In this document: in pieces, positions 44,755 to 55,498 of the stretch
Layout: every line of letters starts with the position of its first letter
Numbering within the stretch: the stretch's first letter is position 1
Assembly: GCA_963580285.1 (NCBI GenBank)
Contig: OY757023.1
Coordinates: 125,045,440 to 125,109,439 of the forward strand
Source of the DNA: Lucinisca nassula
Lineage: Eukaryota; Mollusca; Bivalvia; Lucinida; Lucinidae
Direction: 5' to 3'
DNA: 64,000 bases
Position numbers and translations under genes: made by a program
The notes under the pieces: generated by a model
The model's input: only the letters and a program-made list of their open reading frames with translations
Database searches by the model: none
What the model was told of the DNA's origin: nothing

Positions 44755-45229
44755 TTGTAGGCTTTTCTTAAGAAAACTATGTATCCTAGCATAGATATGA
44801 TCCATAAAACACTGCGATCTTGAAAATGAGGCCAAAGTCGTCAACAAAAGTAGAATGAATCGTCTTTGTTTTATGTTTGTTGCCATAATATACTCAAGAC
44901 TGGCCAGAAGTCTTCCTTCCATCAGCTCAAGAAATATGGTCCAAAAACGGATTAATCTTTGGAACCATATGAAATTGAAAAGTAGGTCAAGGACTCAAGG
45001 CCCACAAAATCTAATCAAGATTAATTTATGTGGAGTCTATAATCTTGAAAATACGGTCGATTATGCAAAAATCTATTTCTGTCTTTCAGTAAAATATATA
45101 ACCGCAATGACTTCAGCACCCAATTTCGTAAAATCATTCTTCGATATAAAAAGATTGGATACAACATACCGGTAAATGTAATACGACAGACTGCATGCAT
45201 GGTAGTTAACCCAATCTCGGTTGACAACT
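44755..45229. other. Intergenic, no gene seen
   Basis: No repeat family of this window and no convincing coding sequence was recognised here. Confidence 0.4.
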
Positions 45230-45850
45230 TTGCTTCCCTCTTTAATTGCACGGCTGGTGTTTCAGGCCTCAGATTTTGTGACGGTTCCAACGTAAAGGCT
45301 TATGGTGGTTGGTACCTGATGCTCTGTCTCTGGTCAGGCCCATCGGAGTCTAACTGTTGGTTTTCTTTTGCTCCAGCATTTTGGTGGTTTCTTGCTGTCG
45401 AGTCCTCGCCGTTGTTTCATCTCCGTGGTTGTTTGATTTTTGTGTTCACGGAGATGTTGCACTGATGAGTTAGGAGGCCTTCATGTGGACTGAACAAATT
45501 GTTTGTCTTAATCGCAACAGAAGTAAGGGCGAGGATTGTGGCCACATAAAATCGATTTAAGCCCCCAAGTAGAATTTGTTTCCGCTGACCGTTCCAAGGC
45601 GGTTCTTCTGTCGCGGTTTATTTTTGTTATGGTTTCTTTTTGGGTGTTTGTGTCGCTTATATTATTTTATTTTGGATAGCCTATTGACCATTTTGTGGGA
45701 AAGTTACTGTCCTTTTGGCTTTCCGCTGTTGGTGTTTCCGTTGGGGTTTGTTATTTTATATTTGTGTTTCTTTCCCTTTCGTGTCTCTGATGGGAGCTGT
45801 GGGTTAATTGTTTTGATTCCTGATCATTGCCTCCACTTCTATTTTGGGTT
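45230..45850 (+). repeat. Interspersed repeat H, longest copy
   Basis: Starts near GACAACTTTGCTTCCCTC and contains TGCTCCAGCATTTTGGTGGT, CCGTGGTTGTTTGATTTTTG and the shared 3' part ending at the CACTTCTATTTTGGG region. An AT microsatellite follows at about 45855. Confidence 0.72.
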
Positions 45851-46164
45851 ATTGCAATTATATATATATATATATACTTACTAAGTACCTATTTAACTGA
45901 AAATTCATAAATTCAATAAGGAGGTAAGGTGCAAACTATTTACTTAGGGCCCAAACTTGACAGTCTGCGAATCTTATCAATTAAGGTCATAAAAACATTA
46001 TCACTCTCTTCCCCCACCTTATAGATATAACCATGTAAGCATGGAAAGAGTCCAGCCATTGGTTCAGGAGATACAATGCTTCAAACAGCTAATGTCAATA
46101 CAAACAGGATAGGTACCAAAACAGTCACCCCAACCCCTTAGATGGTGGACATAATCATCATGTG

Positions 46165-46437
46165 AACAAGTCCGTGAGATAAAGACCCCCCTAAACCCCA
46201 CTTTATATAGAGAAAACTGGGGTTTACGGGGGTAAACACTATTTTCCTTATTTCTGCTCCAAGACATAGGTTGTGGGTGCTCGTTAGAACCGCCTCAATG
46301 AGGCGGTTCTAACGAGCACCCAAAACCTATGTTTGGAGTATAACTAAGAAAAATATTACAAATTTTCATCAGAAAAAATTGCCTTTTTGGAGATTTGAAA
46401 AATGTACTATTTCACATGGATGTGTTATCGTAATGTC
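46165..46437. mobile_element. MITE A2 copy, inverted orientation
   Basis: Centre CTCGTTAGAACCGCCTCAAT with GAGGCGGTTCTAACGAG. The ends read CAAGTCCGTGAGAT and GGATGTGTTATCGTAATG. Confidence 0.78.
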
Positions 46438-46707
46438 ACGATAAAACACAGTAAAAGAAAAATTCCTTCTGAAATGAAATACAATATCAAATGCATTGGA
46501 ACCATTTAATGGTTTTGAAATCTACACTGACCCTTATCCGCTGAATGCAACAATCACTACCTTTGCAAACAGTGTAGATCCAGATCAGATGGCTTCTTCA
46601 GATCTTTTTAGGATTTTTATGGTAAAACATAACAAGCAAAAAGAGTTTCATTTAAATCTTTATGCAGACACAGAAGGCTGTGTTTTGTTTGACTATGTTA
46701 CTGGGCA

Positions 46708-46926
46708 CCTGCCCAGGAGTACTGGTAAACCGCTTAGATTGTCTGTTTAGACAAGTGGTGTGAGTCAGACTGTCTATGCATATAAACTCTCTAGGTTTCA
46801 TTTAGCGGGAGGGCTTGAGAGATCATTCCGTCTCAATGTCGGGTAAGTCCCATAAAATTGGAAGCAATGTCTCCAAAATGACCTTTTTAGTGTTGAGGGG
46901 GACATTAACCTCAAATCAAACAAACA
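46708..46926 (+). mobile_element. SINE3, 5'-truncated and diverged
   Basis: Starts at AGGAGTACTGGTAAACCGC and ends GTGTTGAGGGGGACATTAAC with a CAAAC tail. Confidence 0.75.
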
Positions 46927-47267
46927 GGATGATTCAAGTCTCCACTGAGTGCACATGTCTAAAAATACATTTTTGATTGATGAGGCTGAAATGAAATTGA
47001 AAATTTTTCTATGTTAAATGCTTGAGATCTACCATGATGAACATAGCCCTAGTTACAGAGGCTTAAGGAGGATAATGAAAGGTTGATTTTTCTTTGTTCT
47101 TCATAAAAACCAGTGTGGTGGGTACTTGTTAGAATCACTTGGGTGATCCCAGAATGCACCAACAAGGTATGTTTCTGAATAGAAACAGAGATAAGAATTC
47201 CACCGAAGGCAATATCTCATCTGTATGGACTGACACAAATGTTAACAGATTGACAAACAGACAACCT

Positions 47268-48046
47268 GGGGCCAGTTACAGGCTGTCAAGCACCTTTTGA
47301 CAAAAAATTAGGGCAAATTTTAGGGACAAAATCAGAAAAAATAGGGCTAATTTAGGGCTAAAATAAGGAATTTTCCGGCAAAAATATGGTTTATTTAGAC
47401 ATTTAGATTACTTATCTTTGCATGGTTAACAAGAAAGGAACTTACAAACAGTACTTTTGATACAACAGAGGTCCTGTACAGGGCTCCATTGTCTCAGTTG
47501 TTGCTAGCTGTGACCTTAATAAATCCCATTACTGTTACAGAGTCACAACCACTATACAAGCTGGACACATGGAGCCAGAGTCAACTACCTTTTACTGTTG
47601 ATTCCAAATAAGAGCTCAAAACTACATTAAACAGAATATATAAAGCATTTTCAAAATTGCAAGAAATATAAAAAAATTGGAATTGATGAAAAAAATTAGG
47701 GCTTTTTAAGGATTTCCCTTAGGATTTTGACTTTTTTTAGGAATTTTAGCCAAATTGAAAAAAAAATAGGATTTTTTAGGAATTTTAGGGACGCTTGACA
47801 GCCTGCAGTTATTCAAAGCATCGTTAACTTAACAAGCTCATTAGTGGTCAAATTGGTAACTGCTTTAGCAAGTAAAAATAACAATATCTAATTCTGTGGT
47901 ATTTTTGCTGGAAAAATGTGAGCAGCTTTTACAAAAGCTGATCATATTTTTTCAGCAAAAATACTAGCACGTTTGCTATATTTAATGATTAAAGTTTTAA
48001 TGATTCATAAACTAACAATGTCATTAGTTTTGAGCAACTGGGGCCG
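47268..48046. mobile_element. MITE B copy split by a 527-bp element
   Basis: The left end GGGGCCAGTTA is at 47268-47278, and the remainder resumes at 47806 (CAGTTATTCAAAGCATCG) and runs to GAGCAACTGGGGCC at 48046. The insertion is described at 47279. Confidence 0.78.
47279..47805. mobile_element. 527-bp inverted-repeat element with 6-bp TSD
   Basis: Ends CAGGCTGTCAAGC and GCTTGACAGCCTG form a 13-bp terminal inverted repeat. The flanking CAGTTA (47273-47278, 47806-47811) is a target duplication. The subterminal DNA is full of TTAGGGC and TTTTAGGAATTTTAGG motifs on the two sides. No coding capacity. Confidence 0.83.
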
Positions 48047-48288
48047 GATGGAAAATCTGACTCCTATATGATATCATGCCATATTTAATGCTCTGCATGC
48101 TGAGTATTTTTTCAGCAGATGACATTTGGAAATATTTTTCTTATTTTTTAGAGAAAACAGAATTTTTAAAATTTCTTGAAAAATTGTCTCCTGGAGAGAG
48201 TTTGCATGCAATTTCAAAGCCTGTTTTCTCAGAAAAAAGTATCAACATTTTGTCGTCTGCTGAATTAGCCCAGAACGTGAAAAAGGTT

Positions 48289-48526
48289 TAACCCTTAAGC
48301 TGCCGAGAAAAACAACATCTAAAACTACATCTGAAAATGTCATCTGGTGAATCTTCTTCCAAACCTTTAAAAAATATTTTTGCACAGGAAAACAGTGTGG
48401 GCCCAGATCAGACTGCTCCTTCAGGAGCAGTGTGATCTGGGTCCACACTGTTTGCAAATTTGACTTTTAGACTGGCAGACGGAAAAGCAGACGACAATTG
48501 TCGTGATCGGCATCTTAAAGGTTAAA
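48289..48526. mobile_element. MITE L (TTAA-flanked, CAGACGACA arms)
   Basis: TTTAACCCTTAAGCTGCC at the left, ATCTTAAAGGTTAAA at the right. The arms carry ATGTCATCTGGTGAATCTTC and AAGCAGACGACAATTGTCG, around the centre GCCCAGATCAGACTGCTCC. It lies just 3' of the DFFB stop codon. Confidence 0.75.
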
Positions 48527-48627
48527 GCAGACGTGACAAAACGTATCACCAACTTATCCTCATTATCCCTCAATAAGTGGAAATATGAATGACGATTAAA
48601 ATGAACAAGTCCTAAACAAGATCTAGG

Positions 48628-48823
48628 TCAACCTTTGAGAAAATCATCAAAATTACATGTTTGAGATCTTGCAGCCTTTTTGTGACATCCAACTTGTACA
48701 AGTTTGAGATTATTTCTCGTAAATAACAGTTTGTAAACATGATCCCAGTTTAATTCTTGGTGTTTCTGTTTTTGCTTTGCGGCCTGGAGTAGTGTAGGAA
48801 TGACCTCCCTTGACTTCTCAATG
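48628..48823 (-). CDS. DFFB: DFFB (CAD), terminal exon
   Basis: The acceptor TATTTTCAG completes the isoleucine codon, giving LDHIIEKSREVIPTLLQAA across the junction, as in vertebrate CAD. The exon continues KQKQKHQELNWDHVYKLLFT, RNNLKLVQVGCHKKAARSQT and CNFDDFLKG, then TGA at 48628. The metal-ligand histidine and the catalytic lysine of CHKK are kept. The LVH histidine of mammals (mouse H304) is Gln here, and the later TTH histidine (mouse H313) is Arg. The highly basic C-terminal tail of vertebrate CAD is absent. No AATAAA was seen close downstream. Confidence 0.93.
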
Positions 48824-48849
48824 CTGAAAATAGTAAAGAAATAATATTT

Positions 48850-49057
48850 AACCCTTGTCCTGCTGAGCCCAGATATGTCTTACCTTTCAAACAATGCAGA
48901 TCCAGATCAGATGGCTCCTGAATAAGCCTTCTGATCAGGATTTGCATTGTTTGCCATTCAGTTTGTTAATTTGATGCAACAATTTGCATCAAGTAATCTG
49001 ATAGGTTGATAATCAGTAGTGGGTGTGGCATATTTAAATATTCAGCAGGTCAAGGGT
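48850..49057. mobile_element. MITE C copy
   Basis: TTAACCCTTGTCCTGCTGAG on the left and TTCAGCAGGTCAAGGGT on the right. The CCAATCAGATT-type arm appears as AATCTGATAGGTTGATAATC. Confidence 0.78.
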
Positions 49058-49121
49058 AGGAGTATTTCCACATGAAACAATAAAAGAATTAGTAAGTTTA
49101 TCATTTGTCAAACAAATTTGT

Positions 49122-49432
49122 CCGCCCCCGCCCATAGGGGCTTGAAGAAATATATGGGCTGCATGATGCTTCCACGCTGAGCTGCATCCATCCCGCACAC
49201 TAGTACTGGTAAACCGCTTGGAGGATCTAAGCCTGTCCAGGTACCGCGGTGCGAGACGGACCGTCCATGCTAATAAACCCTATTTGTTTCATTGGGCGAC
49301 AGGGCTTGAGATGTCATTTCATCTCAATGCCGGGTAAAAGTCCCACAAAATTGGAAGCAACGTCTCCAAAATGACCTTTACAGTGTTGACGGGGACGTTA
49401 AACCTCAAATCAAACAAACAAACATACAAATT
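49122..49432 (+). mobile_element. SINE3, full length, 10-bp TSD
   Basis: Same family as the element at 8428. The flanking ACAAATTTGT occurs on both sides. Confidence 0.85.
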
Positions 49433-49455
49433 TGTTTCTGTCGTCTAGTCTTGTA

Positions 49456-49642
49456 ACCCTTTTTGTACCAAATGGAGTCTTCCAACTTATATATGGCAGG
49501 AGTCCCTTTTGAAATTTACGGGTGTCAGGTTGTATTTTCTTCAAAATTTATCCGGAAAATGGCTTAACTTTTAGCAAACAGTGTAGGCCCTGATTAGATG
49601 CCACGTTCTGCGGCGTCTGATCTGGGCCTGCACTGTTTGCAC
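49456..49642. mobile_element. MITE E, right end lost
   Basis: Starts AACCCTTTTTGTACCAAATG, and the centre GATTAGATGCCACGTTCTGC with GGCGTCTGATC is clear. A SINE2 copy follows immediately. Confidence 0.75.
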
Positions 49643-49654
49643 AGTCAAAACTGT

Positions 49655-49912
49655 TTAGGTCATTTTTGAGCCGATCGGTTTACCTATCCACACTTCACCT
49701 GGGCAAGCTTATATGTAAGCTGTTTACCAGTATAGTGCACATTCTTTCGACAGAAACTGACAACTGCCCTTCTTGAATCAGTGGAAGGGAGAGAATGACC
49801 ATAGAAAAGATTTCATGATCAATCTCCACGAAAGAATGTTACCGAACCCCGGCAGGTATTAAACCTGCGTCCTTCTGATCACCATCTGACTGGGCTATCG
49901 AGGCCGGCCTCC
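49655..49912 (-). mobile_element. SINE2 copy lacking tail
   Basis: The body and the tRNA-like head (ending GAGGCCGGCCTCC) are recognisable. The AAAC tail is missing, and it directly follows a MITE E copy. Confidence 0.75.
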
Positions 49913-50279
49913 ATTATGAATATGTACATCTGAACTAGTTGTCCAATCTGTCTGAGTTCCCAAAACAATAATTGACAACAAAATAACAGAAATGGAGAAT
50001 AAATATACAATGACTGTGATGGTGTAGGGGGCTCTGAATTATCTGTCTGCTCAGATGTCTGAGGGCTTGTGTTTACAAAACTCTGGTTGCAAAAAAAAAA
50101 GGAAAAGTCTTATCATTTGAATTGTCTGCTTGGCAGATGATTCACACAAGATGTCAAGCTTTATTTTCGCTGAAAAAAAAAACTAGATGGCTGTCTTTCA
50201 TAAAACCTGAACCCCCTTACTACTCCTTACCTAGGGACCTGCCCAAAATAATCATAGTCCCAGATAAGAGGGGTATCCA
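49913..50279. other. DFFB intron between the two last exons, no gene seen
   Basis: Low-complexity AT-rich DNA with an A run near 50090. No recognisable element apart from the MITE A-like copy that follows. Confidence 0.5.
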
Positions 50280-50450
50280 AAAAATATTTTTCTCATTTCT
50301 GTGCAAAAATGTATGCTGTGGGTACACATTAGAAGTGCCTCAACCAGGTGCTTCTAATGAGTACACACAACATGTTTTCGTGCAGAAAGAAGAAAAATAT
50401 CAGTACTTTTCGGATGAAAAAAACAACACCTTACATGTATAATGATACAT
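50280..50450. mobile_element. MITE A-like copy, diverged
   Basis: Centre CACATTAGAAGTGCCTCAAC with AGGTGCTTCTAATGAGTAC; arms GTATGCTGTGGGTA and ACACACAACATG. It ends just before the DFFB nuclease exon (downstream of it on the - strand). Confidence 0.68.
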
Positions 50451-50463
50451 GAAGAAAGCTTAC

Positions 50464-50738
50464 ATATGATCCAGATTCCATAGACCAAACAGCTGCCGGT
50501 ACCCCTTTGATGCGTAGGGATTTATTGTATGGTACTTATCACACTCCTTGCTATCAAATGGACCTTCACACTGGAACCAGCCAGCCTTATCACACATTCT
50601 CTCACTAGGTTTGCCATGTCTGTCAAAGTAGCTCCCATGGAAATCATTCTTCTTGAGTTTCTGAGAAAGATGCTCTAAAAGTTCCAGTAAAAATTCTTTT
50701 GTTTCCCCTTCACTGTCTTTTTCAATTTGATCTTTAGC
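50464..50738 (-). CDS. DFFB: DFFB (CAD), nuclease-domain exon with catalytic DH
   Basis: This 275-nt exon starts after TTGCTTTCAG. It encodes AKDQIEKDSEGETKEFLLEL, a helix, NDFHGSYFDRHGKPSERMCD, GWFQCEGPFDSKECDKYHTI, NPYASKGYRQLFGLWNLDH and the first two bases of an isoleucine codon. It is the core of the CAD beta-beta-alpha-metal nuclease. The HxINPY histidine (mouse H242) and the LDH pair (mouse D262 and H263, the latter the general base) are present. GSYFDR and the zinc-site cysteines (MC, FQC, KEC) are also conserved. The donor CATAT then GTAAGC is phase 2. Residue numbers come from memory of the mouse protein. Confidence 0.95.
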
Positions 50739-50948
50739 CTGAAAGCAACAGATGCGAAATACAGATTGAAATCGGTGAATACTGACAAGATATTTTCATT
50801 CTGATGATGTGAAATAGGTTCCCATTCATGGGCAGAAACTGTTTCAAAATAGTTCTTAACTCTCTTATTGATAGATATCTTCTCTTAGGATTTTTGTCTC
50901 TCATATTGAAAGGGTTCAATTTTAAAGGAAGGAATTTGCTCCTCATTG

Positions 50949-51205
50949 TGATAACACACCCATGTGATATACTGCATTTTTTTTCATATCTCCAAAATGG
51001 CCACTTTTCTGATGAATTTGCTTATTTATACTGCAAACATAGGTTTCGGTGATTGTTAGAACCACCTCATTGAGGCATTTCTAACAAGTACCCACAACCT
51101 ATGCCTTGGAGCAGAATAAGGAAAAAATAATATATTCCCTCTTAAACCCCAGTTTTTTCTATATAAAGTGGGGTTAAAGGGGGTGTTTATTTTGCGAACT
51201 TGTGA
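50949..51205. mobile_element. MITE A2 copy, diverged
   Basis: GTTAGAACCACCTCATTGAG then GCATTTCTAACAAGTACCCA in the centre, and the ATATAAAGTGGGGTTAAAGG arm. Confidence 0.72.
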
Positions 51206-51423
51206 GGAGCAAATTCTTTCATTAAGGGTAGACCACTTTTTTTCAGGACTCAATTTACTAGTGGGCAAACAGGATACCATAAAGGCAGTCTCCCTTAAAG
51301 CAAAGCCAGAAATTATGACATGTAGCCGGATACAATTGGCCTATAAATGTATGGAGAAGTGATTTCTTTAAAGACTTCTGGCTGAATTTTATATTTTCCA
51401 ATATATTTTATACATTTGGATAT

Positions 51424-51653
51424 GAGCGATTTTGGTACTTATCGCCTATGCGAGCAGCGAAAGCTCAGGCGAGCCTGCGCATCCGTGCAGTCTCTCCAGA
51501 ACCTTCGCTGCTCGCTCATACAAGTGCTCAGTGAATCAAGAGGAATCTTCAGACAGAAAGCCATATCCCTGGCCCCTCTGAATGGCGGGGCATGCGCAGC
51601 TAAAATTTGTCATGACGGAATGCTCGAAGACACAAATTCGCTTGGCGGGGCTC
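51424..51653 (+). mobile_element. Repeat G copy in the DFFB intron
   Basis: Starts within the family at GCGATTTTGGTACTTATCGC. The hairpin has a few mismatches. Confidence 0.8.
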
Positions 51654-51744
51654 ATATGAAGGCTACATGTACTTCACCCACTTATCCCTCCAGTTTATTC
51701 CCTGGTGTATCTCTTTCCCTAAAACAAACAATCTCTGTACTTAC

Positions 51745-51824
51745 ACTGTTAAAATAACTTCTAATTCTGGTCTGAGCATTGTGTCTTAGAACTTCATTCT
51801 TTGTTTTGTACTTCTTGTTTAAGC
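51745..51824 (-). CDS. DFFB: DFFB (CAD), short middle exon
   Basis: This 80-nt exon sits between TTATTTCAG and AACAGT then GTAAGT. Together with the preceding split glycine it encodes LNKKYKTKNEVLRHNAQTRI then RSYFNS. This matches the CAD segment that leads into the nuclease domain (family pattern WFEGLxxxFxxKxxxLRxxxxxRIRxYLxxV). It enters in phase 1 and leaves in phase 0, in frame with its neighbours. Confidence 0.93.
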
Positions 51825-51989
51825 CTGAAATAAAATAGGGGATTACTATCTCCAAAATTGGCATTTGGTATTTACAGTTGCCAACTGTTTTCACGTCACT
51901 TTTCATCAATGAGCATTTGAAATTGAATTTTTATGCAGACTTTAACCAACATATATGTTGTTCATCGGTATGCTTTCATTTCACTGTAC

Positions 51990-52350
51990 TCTGCATTATA
52001 CAGTCGAACTTCAATGGCTGGAACACCTTTGGGACCTCGAAAATCTGTTCGAGACTGGCGTAGTTCGAGCCACTGAGGTTACTGTCAGAAGGCATACCGA
52101 GATACTTTTAGACATCTTTTCGGTGTTCTATAATGAAAATGTATGCTGTGTGTACTGATTAGAATCGCCTCATCGAGGCGATTCTAATGAGTACACACAG
52201 CATACATTTGCAAGATAAAAGACTCAAATCGCCTTAATTATGTCCCACTATTTCTAATGTAGAGGATTTCGCTAGGGGCTCAAGAATGGGTTCGACACAT
52301 CCATGGTAAACGAGCCATCGGTGTTCGAGCCATCGAAGTTCTACTGTACA
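51990..52350. mobile_element. Repeat M with TCGAAC arms and MITE A3 hairpin
   Basis: Outer arms CAGTCGAACTTCAATGG and CATCGAAGTTCTACTGTA are inverted. The centre GATTAGAATCGCCTCATCGA with GGCGATTCTAATGAG is a perfect hairpin related to MITE A by paired substitutions. Confidence 0.75.
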
Positions 52351-52409
52351 TGTATATTGACTATATCATTTTCTTGTGTGTTGTATAGAACCTTTCATTT
52401 AGTACATCT

Positions 52410-52570
52410 GTGAGTGAGTGTTTGTGTTTTAAGTCTCACCAACAGCGAAAGTTATATGGAGACGGGACCTCGGTTCAAAGATTCATCCGAAAGTCTGGAG
52501 TAGCCTTGGAACGATCCTGTGATCCCTAGTTTACAAGGCGAGTAGTGTAACCACTATACTACGGAGGCTT
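52410..52570 (-). mobile_element. SINE1 copy
   Basis: Reverse-strand copy running from GTGAGTGAGTG to the head ending GGAGGCTTC. The flanks GTACATCTGT and GTATATCTGT look like a slightly diverged target duplication. Confidence 0.85.
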
Positions 52571-52664
52571 CTTTTGTATATCTGTATTCTTACTTGAAGG
52601 CCTCATGGAATACACTAAAATGCTAAATGTAATTATAAACTTAAGTCTTTACTGTCTTACTTAA

Positions 52665-52815
52665 TTGTCAGTTTCTGGTGAAAGAATGTTCACTGCACTG
52701 GCTAACAGCTTATATAAGCCTGACACAGAAAAAGTTTGGATTAAGTAAACTGATTGGCTTGATATGACAAAATAGTGTTGGGTGGGTTGTTAAACACCAA
52801 ACAAACACACAAACT
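52665..52815 (+). mobile_element. SINE2 3' fragment
   Basis: Only the distal body and tail (GTGTTGGGTGGGTTGTTAAA then CAAACAAACAC) remain. Confidence 0.7.
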
Positions 52816-52857
52816 TAATTATGTGGCAGAGCATGACAAATCCTACGAGAAGATATG

Positions 52858-53344
52858 GGTCCAGTTGTTCAAAACAAAGGATGTCATTATTTAACTTTAC
52901 ACATCGCTATAACTTTTATCATTTAATATGGCAAATGTACTAGTATTTTTGTTGAAAAAAATGTAAGCAGCAAAAGCTGCTCACAATTTTTTTTCCGCCA
53001 GAATGCCACTGTCTTAGATATTTTGCTTACCAGGGCCCAGTTGTTCAAAACTAACGACGTCGTTAGTTAACGTATCGTTAAAACTTTGATCATTAAATAT
53101 GGCAAATATACTAAAATTTTTGCTGGAAAAAATGTGAGCAGCTTTTGCGGACGCAAAAGCTGCTCACATTTTTTCCAGCAAAAATACCAAAATTTACGAT
53201 ATTGTACTTGCTAGAAGAGTTAACAATATGACCACGAACGAGCTCGTTAAGCTAACGATGCTTTGAACAACTGGCCCCTGAACAGTTAACATTTTGACCA
53301 CTAATGAACTTATTAAGCTAACAATGCTTTGAACAACTGGGCCC
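52858..53344. mobile_element. Older MITE B copy split by a younger MITE B
   Basis: The outer copy starts GGTCCAGTTGTTCAAAACAA and breaks at about 53034. Its remaining part, AACAGTTAACATTTTGACCA to CAACTGGGCCC, lies at 53280-53344. A near-perfect copy of the same family fills the gap. Confidence 0.83.
53036..53279. mobile_element. Young MITE B copy nested in its own family
   Basis: Highly palindromic. The centre AAAAATGTGAGCAGCTTTTG pairs with its inverse around GGAC. The ends are GGCCCAGTTGTTC and GAACAACTGGCCCC. Confidence 0.87.
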
Positions 53345-53556
53345 TGCATGCCTTAAAGAACCACAAATCTGTCTTTGCATCAAAACAGTCAGCGAGAGTC
53401 TGGCTTTAGATAGGCCAGAGACAATAGAAGGCCCACGTGAACAGTGAAGACTCCAATCAAACTTTGTGGATATGCAGGCTGATCAGACTGTGTAGGTGTG
53501 CAGGCTGTTCAGCAACATAGTGTTTCCTGCTTGAACATCACAATGCCTCTAGTTTA

Positions 53557-53797
53557 AAGGGGAATGGGAACACCTTGAGGGGAGGTAACTCCTGCAAAAG
53601 TATTTTTGTCTCTCATGTCAATAGGGGTCAACTCTTAAAGGAAAGAATTTGCTCCTAAGGAGCAAATTCTTTCCTTTAAGAGTTGACCCCTTTTTCCATG
53701 GGACAGAACTTATAGAAAAGCGTACAGGAAGTCCCGAAAGTTATCTCCCTTAGAAAAATGGCGGAAAAATCTGCCAGGTGTTCCCATTCCCCTTAAT
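53557..53797. mobile_element. Palindromic repeat F, well preserved
   Basis: The centre AACTCTTAAAGGAAAGAATT pairs with its inverse around a short spacer. The ends are AAAGGGGAATGGGAACACC and GGTGTTCCCATTCCCCTT. Confidence 0.82.
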
Positions 53798-53850
53798 ACC
53801 TGAAATTTGATGATTCTTGCCAGAATGTGTAGCTGAGCAGGCTGGTTTGT

Positions 53851-54157
53851 TGGCCCCCGCCCATAGGGGCTTGAAGAAATATACAGGCTGCATGATGCTT
53901 CCACGCAGAGCTGAATCCCGCCCGCACACTAGTACTGGTAAACCGCATAGAGGATCTAAGCCTGTCCAAGAACCGCGGTACGAGGTGGACCGTCCATACT
54001 AATAAACCTATTGGTTTCAATGGGCGACAGGGCCTGAGATGTCATTTCAACTCAATGTTGGGTAAAAGTCCCACAAAATTGGAAGCAACGTCTCCAAAAT
54101 GACCTTTACAGTGTTGACGGGGATGTTAAACCTCAAATTAAACAAAACAAACAAACA
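53851..54157 (+). mobile_element. SINE3, full length, 14-bp TSD
   Basis: Same family. It is flanked by CAGGCTGGTTTGTT on both sides (first copy 53837-53850). Confidence 0.85.
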
Positions 54158-54362
54158 GGCTGGTTTGTTTCTTATCCGGTTACAGGTTTTCTTGATATGG
54201 GGCTCATATGACATAGACAGCATGCCGGTGAACTTAAGTGAATCAACCAACTTTGGAACTTTGAAGCTGTTGCATTTTGATCACTTCTTTTGGGGAAAAG
54301 CTGGTTGCTGGGCTGTTTGTGCTGTTTTGTTTTCCTCATTGTTTTCCCCACGTTTTTCAACG

Positions 54363-54565
54363 AAAAAGTGGGGGTATTGTTATCGCCTCCGTCCGTCCGT
54401 CTGTCCGGCTATCTCCTCCTAAACTGTTAGCCGGAATTCAACCAAATTTGGTATGCGAGTTGCTTACATGAATGGCTTGCGCAAGAGCACATTTTTTTTT
54501 GTCCCCGCCCCCAGGGGCCCTGGGGAGGGGTCAAAAGGTCAAATTTTGACCTACTGTGGAGAAAA
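54363..54565 (+). repeat. Short element with a CCGTCCGTCCGTCTGTCC tract
   Basis: A CCGT tract at about 54390, then ATCTCCTCCTAAACTGTTAG and GGGTCAAAAGGTCAAATTTT. It looks like one end of the same element class as the arrays above, without iteration. Confidence 0.6.
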
Positions 54566-55140
54566 CGTGGGGATTTGCGATGGCTTGCCATCGACTGCGC
54601 ACTCTAGTTACACCTGTGGACACGAAAGTGTTCAAACTCCGATGAAGTACCTTTCAATGAATCTCTTTGCATCAAGTTAGTCCGACAAGCAAATGTCATT
54701 CATCAAAGTTGTCTAAAATTGGATCAAGCAATATACATTGACTGGTCTTATTGTGGCGAGCACTTTTTTCCATTTTTAGATCTGATTGACATTTGAGATG
54801 TATTCTGATTGGACAGTGCAGGGTCTACAATGAAATATACAACACTGTTTTGCAGTTGACTGACAGGACAGTAAGGAAATATTGAATGAAACATCAGATC
54901 AAAATGAAATGAAGGTAATCAAAGTTTGAATGGATTTGTGTAGTTACTCTTTCTCTTGGTAGGCTGTAATCTTTGATTGTGACTTTTCCTGACCATCTAT
55001 TTCTGTATTTTTTGTTTGAGATAAGGGTAGTTTAAGCCACTGAGGGTTAATCCCAATGCTTTTCAGGAGGCATAATGAGGATGACTTGGGGATTATAATC
55101 CTTATGATGCCAGTTATAACAATTGTCATCTGCTAAAACA
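54566..55140. other. DFFB intron, no gene seen
   Basis: Contains a weak repeat M remnant (TTGTTTGAGATAAGGGTAGT at about 55010). Otherwise unassigned. Confidence 0.4.
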
Positions 55141-55180
55141 ATTTGTTAGGTACTCAATTTGTTATCTAGAACATTAAGTG

Positions 55181-55413
55181 AGCCCCGCCAAGCGAATTTG
55201 TGTCTTCGAGCATTCCGTCATGACAAATTTTAACTGCACATGCCCAGCCATTCAGAGGGGCCAGCGATATGGCTTTCTGTCTGAATGTTCCTCTTGATTC
55301 ACTGCTTGTATGAGCGAGCAGTGAAGGTTCTGGTGAGACTGCGCGGATGCGCAGGCTCGCCTGAACCTTCGCTGCTCGCATAGGCGATAAGTACCAAAAT
55401 CGCTTGACGGGGC
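55181..55413 (-). mobile_element. Repeat G copy in the DFFB intron
   Basis: Reverse-strand full-length copy ending about 85 bp before the DFFB exon at 55499. Confidence 0.83.
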
Positions 55414-55498
55414 CAAAGTAATTTTTTTTTATTCCTAACAAGCCCACTGTGATAATAATGCTTTCAAACTTGGCCCAGAAATAAAGACCACTCCTTAC

